Assembly: GCA_023935145.1 (NCBI GenBank) | Contig: CM043700.1 | Location: forward strand, 2,560,501 to 2,624,500 | Direction: 5' to 3' | Length of the DNA stretch: 64,000 nucleotides | DNA from: Bretschneidera sinensis | Lineage: Eukaryota; Streptophyta; Magnoliopsida; Brassicales; Akaniaceae | Shown here: piece by piece, positions 46,999 through 61,000 of the stretch | Layout: each line of letters begins with the position of its first letter | How positions within the stretch are numbered: the stretch's first letter is position 1 | The notes under the pieces: generated by a model | Seen by the model: the letters and a program-made list of their open reading frames with translations, nothing else | Databases searched by the model: none | Told to the model about the DNA's origin: nothing | Program-made: the position numbers and the translations under genes

Positions 46999-48862
46999 AA
47001 GCAAGCAGTGGAAAACCGACTCCCCAACAGTGTTGATGTTACAATTGAGTTCTTCCTTCCTTCTCTCGAGCTTTTAGTCACCTCACTCTAATTCATATAT
47101 CTTGTTCATTTTTATTTTTGGGAATTCTTCCTTTATAACCCAATCCTCCCACGCTTTTAAACTGTTAGCCGCCAAATTGTTAGAGCTAATTTCTTACTCC
47201 ACTCTTAAGCTTGGCAAACTGAAAATGTGTGCTTATCTCCTTATGCTTTTGGCATAGATGGAGAAGTTGTGGGAAGAAAAGAATAATTGCTCTGAATTCT
47301 GATCACTACCATTCTCTTTAGTAGATTCTTTCATTTTACACTACACACTCAATTATTGGATGGGTCTACTTTGGTATATCTAAGTTTTAATTATTTATTA
47401 TTTTACCTTTTACCATAAATGAAATTAATTAACCACTCCCTCTAAATGTTAGTAATATGTAACTATTTTAAATAAAAAAAATTTACAACCAATTAAATAT
47501 ATAATTGCTTTGCAAATTTAGAAGCTGCTATAGTTTCTGACATGGAATGTGCAGTCAAAATCTTTCTTTTTTTCCCTTATGGATCATACCCAAAAGTTAG
47601 TACATTGAAACTCCCAATTCTATCGTATTTTTTTTTAACATTCATGTTAACAATCAATCAAAAACTTCAATTTCACTTCTTACAACACCAAACAATGATT
47701 TTCAAAATTAAAACGACAATCTATCGATCAAGTTCTTACATATGTCAGGTGGTTAGTAATTGACTGTCCAAGTGAAAAAGGATGGCAAAAAGGGGTCCTG
47801 CATAGCTCCGTAAAAGGTTCGGCAGCAGTGTTGTTTCTCCGGTCTAATGGATTGCTATGAGTGAGAGAATTCATAGATAATCCAAGTACCTCATTATTTT
47901 AGTAGGACCCCCAACACCAGAGGCTGCACGCAACCATCAATTGAGTCCACAAATATATGCACATAAAGTATCCCTTTCACTCTTCCAACGTATTCAAGGG
48001 GACCACTCAACTCATAAATTCATTGAATAGTTATCTCTCTTTTCTTTTTCCCCTGTATGATATTGACAAGGACGAGAAACCATTGATAAAAGAGACAAAG
48101 AGGGTGTGACAAAAGGACCACCATCACCTTCTTTGTCTGTGCATTTGACTAATGCAAAAAAGTATGTACTAGGTACTAATTTACAAAGGTTTCCCACCAA
48201 TCGAGCAAGCCACAACACCTAAAAAAGAAGGCTTACAATAAGTGGCCGTCTTGTATTTCAGTTAAGTTTCTGATTAATTTCATTAATGATCATTAATTTG
48301 ATAAAACAGCATAGATGAACTACAAGACTCACTCTCATGATTTCCACATACATGTGAGTATTACACAGGGTTCTGTTTATACTTCCAAAAGTCATCGCGG
48401 AGCAAATATAACCAATGGGCCCAAGGAAGATTCGGACGCCATGTGGCCCAAAGCTGACAAAATAGAACGGGCAGGATTGCCAATAACCAGGACAGAGTTT
48501 CTGGCATTTAACAAAGACTACCTATTTATCCTAATGAGGAACAGAGAAGAAAATTCAGAATCTTACAAAGCAGGCATTGAAAAAGATAGTGAACACAGAT
48601 TTCCCAATTCGGACACGTTCCTTCCTTCATCATGTCAACGGCTGTTCAATGTTTACCGTACAGGACAAACTAAATTACAAAACTGTTAATCATGGAGCCT
48701 AGAAAGTTTGCACTTTTAGTGTTTTACGAAGGATCAATGAAAATGATTCTTTATGTAATGGCAAGTACTATGAATAGAAAGTACATATGTAGTGTACATA
48801 CAAGAACCATGAGGTTCTACATAGGGTCTCCAACAGTCACTGCAGAACCTTGTTGGTTGTTG
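46999..48862. other. Intergenic stretch downstream of FACKEL, no supported gene
   Basis: I find no recognisable gene. A 124-codon frame at 48315-48689 (plus strand) overlaps the region where the FACKEL 3' UTR should lie and has no family resemblance that I can see. The rest is AT-rich. Confidence 0.45.
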
Positions 48863-51800
48863 CTAATAAACATATGGTAATATTCTCCACGGAACAAGAA
48901 TACGGTATTCTCCCCAAACTTCTCTGTACTTCTCTGCACAGCGAGCTTCATCTCTTCTTTCTCTCCATATTAGCAGAATAAGAAGATAGATGGGGTAGAA
49001 GTATGGAACCGGGGAACTGCAAAGAGAGTGAATTCTCAGAATGCAACTTGTTCACCAGTAAAATGCATAAAACATCAAGCATTGTAGAAGAAACTGGGAA
49101 CTACCTTATCCCACAAGGTAAACTGAAGGACAGTGCCAGCAACAAGTCACCAAGGTAATTACAGTGCCTTGCAATTCCCCTTCAATAAAAAGATCATAAT
49201 GTTAAGAAGCTGCCAAAATGAAGAATCAACATCCAGGAGACAGGTTTGCCATATCTTAGTCGGATTGGCATAGCATCATAATCTTAGGGCAAGAGGTCTT
49301 GAGTAAAAGGAAGTCAAAAGGGTTGATGATAGTGTCATAAGGTGCAATATCATGCATGCTGTCCTTCAATGTCACCCCTCCTGGCTGTCTCTATAGTCTA
49401 GCCCGAGGAAAGTGGGAAACTAAACACCAACGGTAAAAGAACAAATGAAGGTGAAAAAGAAGAGGACATAAGTATAAAGGATGATCATCTACGTTCAAGC
49501 AATATATCAGAAGTTATGTCGCACATTTAGAGACAATGGGACACCACTGGGTCCTACCCAACCTAAGGATCTCCAAAATGGGAATTCCATGGATATTAGT
49601 TATTTCATAATGTAGGTTTGAAAACAACTAGCCCATTTCCCCTCTGCTCCCACTCAAAGCCTTTTCCAAGGGTGGGGAGTGCCTCTACATGTGTGTATAC
49701 ACGTGCATGTATGGAGGGTCAGGGGTGCATTACATCAGATAATTGTATCATTCATTTGTTATGATATTTGACAACTATTATGAGTCACTATTCAATGTTA
49801 CGCGGCACTATTGAGACATGGGCCACTTCATGGTGAATAAGAATCACACCCTCAGTCAGTAGAGAAAGGACCATGGGCTTGTTAGAGATTATGATCAGAC
49901 ACTGGTTCATACTTCATACCCAGGCAGCTTGGGCAGATGCTTCAACCAAGCCATATCAGGCCTAGTAAATGGGTTGCTAATATACTGTTAACTATGGAAT
50001 AGTAGTAGAGAAACCTGTTAATAATGATGCTTACTGAAAGACCATAAATTTCGACTTAAATCGATTCTGCATCTGTCTCCCTATTGTTCTCATTTCTGAA
50101 TTCAATTTGGACCTTATCAACCAAAATTTTACATTCTATGATTAAAGAATGAGAAAGAAAGAAGAAACCAATAATAATATGACTAGATATGGAAATCTTA
50201 CCAATAACCAGAAGCAAGCAACTTGCCTCCGACAACCTTTGGAGGCTTACCCCATATAAATGCTTTTGGATTTTTCTTGAACACATGCTTTTGTTTGTTA
50301 GCTCCTCTAAATACCATATATCTGTGCCAAGTTTTATTGACATCAATTTAGTCCCAGCAAATACACTTAAAAGTCAAGTTAACACAGCCAAGTAGCAATT
50401 ATACATTGGTAGAAACTTACCCTATCAGAAAGACAAAGCAATTTGCTATAACTGCAGCTGTTGTTAGCTCCACCTTGTTGCTTAATAGCCACCAACCCTA
50501 TAACAAAGGCAAAGATGATCCAATCAAAACTAATCAACAATCAATGATATTTTTTGATAAGTCATCAACAGTCAATAATAGCAGGTGCATCTAGCAAAAA
50601 TGGGCTCAGTTTTCCACAAAGCTGGTAGTAGTGTGCTTAAAGCATGCATAGAAGTTAAAAGTGGTTCATGCTACTCCAAGACTCAGGATTGAACATTATT
50701 AATCTTGCATGGAAAAACATAAAACCACCTTAAATCGAACAAAAAGATTCCGGTAAAGATATGAAAAACTCCATTTTAGCACCATTAGGCTGGTTTTCTT
50801 TCTTTTTTTTAACAAATAGAACGAGAAGCTGGATGAGTTGGTCAAATTTCCAAGGAGGCCATAAAACTATGAAAGCAAAGGGGGTTTACTAATAATTCTA
50901 TGATGGAAGCTCATAAAAAGGGCGTTGACATATAAAGTCCAGCATCTTCTAACACATCACAAACTCAACCTAAATGAGGATACACTGAACAAGCTCTCAA
51001 AAACTTTATACATGCAAGAAAGTTAGAAGCGATATAGCTTCAATATAGTTCAGGTTTATAATGCGGTGAAGTACCCAACATGGTGCATCAGTTTTATGAA
51101 GATTAAGACGTCAAGAAAATTTGTTTGGTTCGAAAACATCTAGGCCTTAACTCAATATAAACACTAGTAAAACTCCACAGTGAAGTTTTGCTTGAATAGC
51201 TTCCGAACATATTTGAGAACTTTTGTAAGATGATCTGCTATGACCTTAATATAGTTTGCATATAGAGATCAAAGCATGGAAAAGGCAGCCTCAAGATAGA
51301 ACACTGTTAAACTTTGAATTAAAAAGGCTTGGTTTCGTGCACCGCACTGAAATGGAATCATTCCTTTACTTTGAAAGGGTTTTAGGAGTCCATTTTATAT
51401 CTCCTGGTTTTAGATATGCTCTGATTCAGTTCATAATCACAAGATTAACCAATCATAGAAACATCAATTTAAAGTGTATTCATTTCATCTACTTTCTAGT
51501 TCACAATTACATACCTGGATGCTAAAAGTGAAAGGAATCCACACAAGATCTCCAAATACCAACATGAAGCCCAATCTCTCGGCAATTATGTCCCATCTGC
51601 AAAATGCATCCAGACCCAAGATGAGTCAGATATGTAAATATGATCATATAGAAATGACCGGACTGATATCTTCGCAATAATTCTGTTAAAGATTACAGAC
51701 GAGTGCAGGAAGAGAGAAACAGGTGAGATAGTTTTCAGGTGTGTATAACTATAATATTTACCAGAAAAGGAAAAATGAAAGGACTTGAAATATTCAAATG

Positions 51801-54800
51801 CAGATGCATTAAAAAAAATATATGGTAAAACAAACAGCCCGACATGAACCACAGGTTTCAGTTTGTGTGCTGGTCAAATCTAGACCAGCTACAGGAACTT
51901 CTAGACCTTGGCTCAAAATCCTAATCCGACCAGCATGCGGTAATTGAGCCAAGCTAACCCAACCATTTACTTGCTTCAGATCCACTCAGATACCATATGG
52001 TTGAAATTCAGCTTGGTTTTCTTGAAGTAGCTTGGCCTCAGCTTGGTTTAGCTAACCTGAAAGAGCAAACTAGTTTGTTCACATTAAATTGGGTATTTTA
52101 TTATATGACAGAAATATCAAGCTATAACTCTCAAGACATCTCAGCAACACTTCCCCTCCCCCCCCCAAAAAAAAATTTAGAGGTTGCTGAATTTTAAAGT
52201 GGTATCACATGCACAACTGCAAAGCTCTTTAAGAACTTAAATCTCGGTTCAAACCTTCAATTGCCTCATATTGCCATCCCCATAAGTTTTTAACGATTTT
52301 TAAGGTGTAAAAACTTTTAATCAAATGCATATTTTGCAGGGATGTACCATTTATCATGCTTAAAGTTCTATGTATATTCTACACCTTCCATCATTTTTTA
52401 CAATAGAGTTTTGCCTTTAAAGCGAGATGCTCAAACAGTTTCTCATCTTCTGCATAACAATCAAGGGCAGAGATCTACAGTACGAACTTGAGTAAAGATG
52501 GTTTTGGTTCAACTTAACTTGGTTTAAGTCATGGAATCCTAATAGCAACGTAAGAGTATGTTTTTCTTGAATAAAATAAATTATACAGAAAACTTGATAG
52601 GTTTGAACTTTGACATCGTTAACAGGAGGTCAAGTTTTGTTCACATCTTTTCCTTAATGACTGAAACATCATGTTTACAAGTAGCATTCAAATGCTCCAA
52701 AGTTTAGGCTAGTGTAAACATGGCTATATGCAAAAATGTAGGCTGAGGCCCTCGTCAGGCTTGACCATAGGAAAGGTATCCAAACTTCAGGTAGACTCTG
52801 GGCGAGCCTTAGCTAGGCTCAATGATCTGCAAAGCTTTTACCAGACATAATTTATTTCATCAATTTTATTTTTCACTGTGCTCCCTATTATTATAGTTCT
52901 ACATGTTTCTCTTGTTCCATTTTTTCCTTTCGTCCCCATATGAGTTCCTTTCTAGGTAGGGCAGCATGTAAGCCAATATCACATAGTAAAGTGAATAACT
53001 ACTTACACGAGAGACTGCCAACAAGAATAACAGTACCAATGATAGGAACCCTAGTAAAAAAAGATGGCCATACCTGCTTCTTATAAAAATTAAGAAAATT
53101 GTATAGCATGGTATAACCATATGAACCAAAAAAAAGAGCAATTCATTAGAAGCTATATAAACAAGTTTGCTTTCTGATCAAGAGAGAGATAAAGGTACTG
53201 CACTTACGTAGAGGTCATGTACTCCTCATACACAAAGTAGTCCAGGATGTAGAGCTGGAAAGAATGTTAGGCAGAAACAGTATTCAGCAATTGCAAGTGG
53301 CATAAAACACTGAAAAACAGAAGGCCATTAATCAGCAAGACCAGATTACCGCACAGAATATCTGGTAGAGAATCACTGATCGGTTCAAGGAGCCATCTTG
53401 AACACTTTTCACTAGAACTGACAGGTTGATAGGTAGCCATCCCATCATTCCAGCTCTAACAAAGAAAAACCTACAGAAGAAATTTCCATGATTGTCAGAA
53501 ACAGTGTCTTCTTAATGAGAGTTACATTTGCCATGTAATTCGAAGTTAAGAATCCTCATCAGTCAAGCATTGTCAAAAGATTCTTATCATATAACTACTG
53601 AAAGGCATGCCATAAGATTCTTATTGACAAGCAAAGGGAAAACAAGTTGAGAAAATAATAGACTGTATTACATATTTGAGATATGCCCAGAAAACGTGGG
53701 TGAAACCACTTACTTGAGATCAACATGCATAAACTGAGGATTCAGCTGTATTCCAAACCACCTAGAAAATGAGATAAATGGTAGTAATATTAGATTAAAC
53801 GGCCAATTATTGGAAGGAAGCAAACAACACAAAAATTTAATCTTCTATTTTCAAGTAATGAAGTAGCTAGTCAAGAAAAAGGATTCAAGGGTCAGTTACA
53901 AAATATTTGGAGGAGTAACTCAACAGGTAGCAGGGCTCTATTTAATTCATTCCTCTCATTAAATTTTATCTGATGAAGTTAACTGATACTCTTTTGTATG
54001 ATAGTTAACTACTATGTTGCTTGGAATTTAATCTTCAATTTTCAAGTACAAAAATATTTAAACTATACTCAAAAGTGAAGTAGTTAGTCAAGAAAATAAG
54101 ATTCATTCTTCTCATTAAATTTTATCTGATGAAGTTAACTGATACTCTTTTTATGATAGTTAACTACTACGTTGCTTGTAATTTATTCTTCAATTTTCAA
54201 GTACAAAAATATTTAAACTATACTCAAAAGTGAAGTAGTTAGTCAAGAAAATAAGATTCAAGGATCAGTTACGAACGATTTGGAAGATTATCAACATGTA
54301 GTAGGGTATCTGATGACGTTAACTGATACTCTTTTTATGATAGTTAACTACTATGTTGCTCAAATTCTCCATTTTTTGCGATGCAGCCATGTTGGACATG
54401 GCATGATCCTGGTGTGGGTATGTGATCTTTGTTCGGCACTCCCCCTAAAACCATGGACACTTTTCATTCTTAGCTCAAAGAAATGAGATGGAGTTGGTGA
54501 ACTAGGCTGACTCTTCTTAAGCTATTTATAGTTTTTTTGGCCCATTATTATTGATTGTTGGCTTGCAGCAGTATTGAGGCTAATATTAAAATATCCATTC
54601 ATATTGCTTCCTTGATTATTTAGAAGGTTTTATTTCTATCAAATATATGATGTCGGAGCACCTGTATCTGCTTTTTGTGCCATTTTAAGCCATATCTTCA
54701 TGTCTTAAACTTAGAGAAATTACCGAGTCAAACACTTAGATACATATCCACGCCCGACACTCGCACCCAAAGGCAAGCCACATAGGTTAACTATAACATT

Positions 54801-57168
54801 GTTACAAGATAGAAAGAAGGATATTTATTCAAATTACTTCTCCAATCCCATTTCCCTTTAAAATTCAACTCTTAAAAGTTAGCCTGATAATTTACTAAAT
54901 GGACATCACTTTAAATTTGGGATATATGTCAAAAGTACCAGTCCTGTATCAGGTTCCTTGTGACATGAGGCTTTAGGGAAGAACTCTGATTGGAGGACTT
55001 GCAACCAGCAGCATAAAGGATCCATGCTACCTGACAGAGACAAAGCAAAGGGCAAAAAGAAGTTTTAGAGAGTAGTAAATATGAAGTCAATAATAGTATA
55101 TCTGTACAAGCTAGAACCAAGCTACCAGAATCTAATCTAGTGATCAGAACACAGCGTACCAGATTAGACCTCAAATTGTAAAACTGCTTTAGTTTGAAAG
55201 AGAATATATAGGTAAAAATGCCAAATTCACAAAGATGAAAGGGGGAAAATTACCAATATTATTATCAGTAAAAAGCACAATTATGTTCTGCACAAGTTAA
55301 CCATTTGATAAGGACAAAAGAGGCTTGGGGTATTCTCCCTTTCAATTTTCAAATGGCCAACATGATTGAAAACAATTGCAGAGTGTATTACCTTGGTGGA
55401 GTGGAACTAGATAAAGTCCTTAACCCCCCACCCTCACAAAAACAAAAAATGAAACAAGATAATAAAAAAGAACAACGAAATACAAAAATTCCAATGAGTT
55501 CCTTTCTTTGCTATAAGTATAGAGATCAACAGGGCAGCATACATTTTTAATCTCCCCATGTCACCATTTTGGTAACAATGTCTGTGTTGATCTTTAAATT
55601 CTGAAAAGGAAGGTTTTCATGTCTAATTATTTGTGTGGTTGATGTGATGCCCTTATGGAGGTTCTTCAACGTCAGAACCAGACCAATACAGCTGAAAAAC
55701 AAGTTCAATAACTTTTTTAAAATGTCAAACACATTTTCTACTCTAGATTGTGATTATGTCTCCTGGAGAAATATGCCAACAAATGCGTAAGCATGCACTC
55801 AAGAAGATGATTTACCAGCTAATGCATACTTCAGTGTTACCGTTAGAGAACAGTCTACTACATGCCCAAAACTTCTGAGTGGTGCAAATGCCACTTGTTA
55901 CTTACCATAAAACTGAACATAAAAGTTGCTGATAGCAGCTCAAGTCCTCTATCTGCTATCACCTGCAAACATAATCATGCCATTAGTACAGAGACAGATA
56001 CACTCAGATGCAGACACAAATCAACTGATGTTAAGATTTGGATCACTTTATATAAGCAATTCGCAACAACAACAAAAAAAGAAAAAGAAAAAAAGGCAAC
56101 CTGATGACTAGCACGCATGATAGTTGTACGGTCATGCTGTAGTTGATCCAAGAATATTATCTAGGCAAGAAAGCTACCCCCTAAAGTTCAAGGCACAGCA
56201 TCATAATTTGGCTTCTAGGATATTGACAGTAATGTTAACAAGGCTGAATTCCATCCCTTCAACTTCCAAGCAAACATTTCAGGTTTACATAATAATTCAA
56301 ATATAGAGCCAGCCCAAGCCAGTTTTATAGGTTATTATCGATTTTGAGCTTCAAAAACATTCCTTTTATGATAGATAACATTTTAAATTTCCAACTGACA
56401 TTCGCATAAAGTCAATCAAGTGCATTATTTAAAGCTCATCCAAATGCTTGCACTCCTAACAACTCAACTAAGCCTTACTTTCATGTAGGGAGGTTTAGTT
56501 GCATGAATCACTTTCCTCCATTCCGTGTAATAGGAACAGTGACTAAATGCAATCAGATGTTTAGCAGAGTATGATCTCCACGCAGAAAGAATGAAGAAAT
56601 GCATTGGACTCAGATAAGTAAATCAATCATAAAATCGATAAATACATACAGTGGGCGATATGAAATTCGTCTTAGCACCGATCCCAAAAAGTGCAACCAG
56701 CAATACAAGTGAAAGCAATCCTGTGAGGTAAAAAGCTGGACTTTATAAACCACAATCCAGTTTGAAGCTTAATAAAACAATATACATTACATCAAACTGA
56801 ATGTCATGAGTATATACATCAAAAACGAAAACAAACCATTGCAGCGATAATGAAGACGAGTGCCGTCAGGTAATATAATCCCAGGAACAACTTTCCCGGG
56901 TAGAACAGATCCAGCAGTCGCCAAGTAAGTAAAGAATGTAACTAGTATAACAACCTAATCACCCGATAAAAAGCATAATTCAAATTTCAATAACTATGCA
57001 CGTATAAGAAATCAACTGTCCAAACAATTCATGTACTAAACGAGAAAAGGATCAGAACATTAATGGGTCGAGGTAAAATTCCAATGAATGAGTGTAATTG
57101 GTTAACTGAAGAGAACTCACAGAGTTGCATGAGGGTATTAGGGAGTGTAGAGGAAAACCCAGATCCAT
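48863..57168 (-). CDS. FK: Delta(14)-sterol reductase (FACKEL type), complete
   Basis: Reduces the C-14 double bond of sterol intermediates after C-14 demethylation, using NADPH, in the endoplasmic reticulum membrane. Coding exons on the minus strand: 57168-57121, 56954-56837, 56720-56650, 55962-55906, 55030-54939, 53761-53714, 53470-53350, 53254-53208, 51596-51515, 50497-50421, 50321-50202, 49179-49105 and 49016-48863. All junctions keep phase and give 369 residues, the length of Arabidopsis FACKEL. The start MDLGF matches the family. Family landmarks in order are [57 protein letters not shown], the ERG4/ERG24 signature region [15 protein letters not shown] (about 291-305), and the C-terminal RERRDEARC and [10 protein letters not shown]. 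Several long hydrophobic segments fit a multi-pass membrane protein. The introns are long (up to 1.6 kb) with tandem repeats in one of them. It is head to head with the HD2 gene. Confidence 0.96.
53953..54361. repeat. 157-bp tandem repeat in a FACKEL intron
   Basis: Two full copies start at 'tctcattaaattttatctga' (about 53953 and 54110). A partial third copy (about 54306-54361) carries the same 'gttaactgatactctttt' and 'atagttaactactatgttgc'. A related partial unit precedes them at about 53836-53940. They lie in the intron between exons 54939-55030 and 53714-53761 and do not touch splice sites. Confidence 0.85.
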
Positions 57169-58052
57169 TCTTTGTATACGTCTCTGTGAGAGTATCACTT
57201 GATTCGTCTTTGAAACGATTGAATACTGCTTAAAGCAAATTTCGTTCAAGTAGGATTAAAGCAAATTGAAAAAAACTGTTTTAATCCAACTCAAAGTGCG
57301 TTACCAAACGGCAAGACAGTAGTATCATTCACCGGACTGTTAGTTTTCCAGTTTTTATCTGCTGTATTATCAAAAATATTGAGTTAGACAGGATTTTAAT
57401 ATTTGTTTTTAAATCATTTCGAAATTTTATTGATAATTTTAAAAATATTTATTAATAATGTTATTATAAATAAATTTAAAAAACAATGTTCCCAGTGACG
57501 ATTTTCAAAATTACTAATAAAATTTCAATTGTTTTAATGTTTTAGACCCGGTCTAGTAAAAAATGTCTCGCTATATTATAACAAGATACGTAAAGGTGGG
57601 TTTGCTATTTGAAAATATTTTCTGTTTTTAAAAAATAAAAACAGTTTTTATTTTTTATTTTTTGGTATATAAAACGCAAAAAAAAAATGCTATATCTCAA
57701 TTTAAATTTAAATTTTCAATTCCATACAACCGAATTCTCAGCCTCATAAAAATGGGCCTGGAGCTAACTAACCCATGTGGTGTACTAGGCTTTGGGTCTG
57801 ATTTTGGTCCTCCCAACAAAAAGGCCACTACAGTTTTTAAAATTTAATGATTAGGTCCATAAATTTTGAAAACGTTCACACAAATTAAAAGCCATACAGC
57901 TGGATCGCGCCGAAGTCCATAGCACATACACACAGCATAAATATTATAATGGTAGACCCTCATGGAACACTGAAAGGTTCAATTTCTCCCTCTATTGCTT
58001 TTACAAAAACCCTAGCTCTTCTCTACGGTCTCTGACTCTGACACCATTAGAA
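57169..58052. promoter_or_regulatory. Shared intergenic region between FACKEL and HD2 genes
   Basis: The 884 bp between the two start codons must hold both promoters and both leaders. On the HD2 side a TATA-like 'cataaatatta' lies at about 57936-57946. An 'AAACCCTA' telo-box element lies at 58007-58014, within the likely HD2 leader. Telo boxes are common in genes for ribosome biogenesis and growth. The central part (about 57400-57680) is AT-rich and holds a fragment of the MITE-like repeat also seen near 19.5 kb. Confidence 0.5.
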
Positions 58053-61000
58053 ATGGAGTTTTGGGGTAATTTTCTCCTCTTTTATTGCTCATTTTCTCCT
58101 CTATCATCATTTGATTAGGGCTTTGTACGCTCATGCTCTTTTATATGTCGTCGCGCCTTTTTATTCTGGGTTCCTTTTCTCTGTTTGGTTGCCGAGAAAT
58201 TGTAGTGGTTATGCCTAGATATTTAAGATCTTAAAGCTTTACTTGTTTTATTTGTGTCTGATGAAACTAAAACCTCTGCTTAATCTTTGCTGACAAAGTT
58301 GTTTGGTTTGGTTTAGTCGAGTTGAATACTATGTGATTTTAATGAGAAAACACTAAGAGAAATAGGTGACTTGATACTATAGTTCAGCTGTTTCTTTTAT
58401 TTTCATAGTGAACCAAACGGGTGTTAGTTTTTCCTTTCACTGGCTTTCATTCTTATAGTAACTTTTTTTTTATGCTTTGGTTCTTAGGTCCTGATTATTT
58501 TCCTTTTTATTCATGTGCATGAAGGACTAGTCTGATTACAAAGTTTTTTAGTATTCTGTCTACACTCTTGGGCTTTGATTTCGTAGAGACTGTTGCTGCT
58601 CTTTGTATATGCATTATGTTTGGATGCTGAGAAATCGAATAAAAAAATAGATGGTATAAGCCTGTTGTGTAGTTTAGCTTTGTTTGTGTTTTTCAACAAT
58701 ATGCTAAACGATAGGCTAGTAGTTGGGTTAGGAACATTCTGGGAATCTTTTTTCTTTTTATTTGTTGGTTTGTAACATCTGTAAGAGCAATGTTGTTCTC
58801 ACTATCAAATTTGCTACAATGGCTGTTGCGTCTTGATCCATACAGTTATTATTGATTTGTCAATTATGCTTGTGTGCCATGTTTATTGTAATCTTGATGC
58901 CTTATCTTTAGCCATTATTGGCGTAGTACTTTGTTTGTTAATATATTAAACATCCAGGTGTAGAGGTAAAAAATGGCGAGTCCCTTAAGGTTGGGCCTGG
59001 AGCTGACAGGATCTTGCATATTTCACAGGTAATAATTAATTGCTTAAGACATGAGTTGGATTTACTATTTTGTTTAACATTTTGCTTTTTATTGTTTTTC
59101 TGTATTCTGACTATATTGTGATGCAGGCTTCCCTTGGTGAGGCTAAGAAAGATAAAGGAAGTGGACCTATATACTTGTATCTGAACTTCAAGAATCAGAA
59201 GTTTGTCCTTGCTACACTGTCTCATGAGAATTTTCCTCAGGCAACTTTGGATGTGGTGCTAGAAAAAGATTTTGAGCTGTCTCATAGCTGGAAGAACGGA
59301 AGTGTCTACTTTTCTGGATATAAAATTGAAGTTGAAGAATATCCTTTACCATTATCTCTTTTTCTTTAAATATGTTGTGTTTGGACTTATTTATTCTAAT
59401 GATATGTATTGGATTAGTTACTGAAATCATATTGTTACTGTTTGACATCTCCTTGACTGTATTTGGTATTTTCCCCACTGAATATTCTGATACCGAAGAG
59501 GAGAAGGAGGAGGAGCATCCACTTACCTTGGATGATTGTATAGAAATCACTGCCTGGCCTCATTAATTTAATCTCCCTTTTCAAAACTCCTGTGTGTTCC
59601 ATGTTTTTAAAATATTTTTTATTTTGTAGTAAGTGGTGAGCCAAAGGAAGCTAAGGCTGGTGTGGACAAGGCTGGTGCGGCAAAATCTGATGCTGCAGTG
59701 AAGCATGTGAATTTCAAGGAACCAAACAAAGATGCTAAAACCAAGCAGGAGGATAACAGTAGTGATGATGACGACGACGACGATGAGGATGAAGATATGT
59801 CATCTGATGAAGAGTCTAGTGATGATCAGGTATTTTACTCCTCTAGAAAAGTTATTGTTCTATCTTCTCTTTATGAAATTTAAGTTTACTTTTGGGATAG
59901 AATCAACCGGTTTGATTGACTTGTGAAAAGTTCATAAATGACTGTTGCAACCAAACAACAAATTGGTCAAAACTAATTTTGCATTGAAGTCTGGAATAGT
60001 CGCCCCAAAATATTGATATCCTATCGATATGATTCTTATTGTCAATAGTAGCAATAATCTGATTGCTGGGTACACAATCCTCTCACTTTGTAAATTCCCA
60101 GAATAGATCTCGGACAGCATGTTCATGTCATGATTAATCTAAACGTATTGATATGATTCCATGTGCTTCTTCTTTGTATCAAAATAGTTATTTGGCTCGT
60201 ACTTTAAAAATGGAGGTGGAGGAATGATTAGTTTTCCATTAGAGCACTAATCAATAAATGATTAATACGTGTTTAATAGAACTGTAGAATTATTAGACAC
60301 ATTTGTTAAGGATTTTTTTCTTTTCTCTTTTGAATCCAACAATGCCAATAATTGTCCCTTTTTCTGTTTGTTGACTGATTTTGTTTATGTAGCTACAAGT
60401 CTGAAGCTATTTACGAGTTTCTTTTTCAGTTGTAATTCAGTGCCTTTTTTTACTTTACAAAATTATGCTATTTTTGTTATTCTGATTTCTTTGATGTCTC
60501 TTTTTATAGGCCTAGCTGCAAGTCTGAAGCTATTTACGAGTTTCTTTTTCAGTTGTAATTCTGTGCCTTTTTTTTCTTTGCAAAATTCTGCTATTTTACT
60601 TATTGTGAGTTCTTTGATGTCTCTTATATGCATGATCTGTGACTGAGAACCGACAATGATATGCTGTGAAGTCTGACTGTTAATTTTATTACTTTATGCA
60701 TTTGACTTTACTTTTTGGAGCTTTGGATTTGAACCTAGGAGCTATTACTTGTCAAAGTCATTTTACTACTATTCATAATTGTACTATTACAATTTATGAC
60801 ATGCTTTAGAGAAGAAGCCTGAGATTATAAATTCTGCATGGTCTGTGGTGTTTCAGGCCCCTATGGCTAATGGTGGAGATGAAAGTACTGAAAGCAGTGA
60901 TGAAGATGATGATAGTGAAAGTTCAGATGATGAGACCCCAAAGAAGGTACGTATATATAATCTAACGTTTTTTATGCAATAATCTATTTTTGAGTGGGCT

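Noticed and set aside
48315..48689. 124-codon plus-strand frame
   Set aside because: No family resemblance and no splice or promoter context. It probably overlaps the 3' UTR side of FACKEL on the opposite strand.
59127..59368. HD2 exon reading through to a stop at 59366 as an alternative C terminus
   Set aside because: It would remove the acidic domain and zinc finger that follow in frame once the AT-AC intron is removed. It may exist as a retained-intron transcript but is not the main model.
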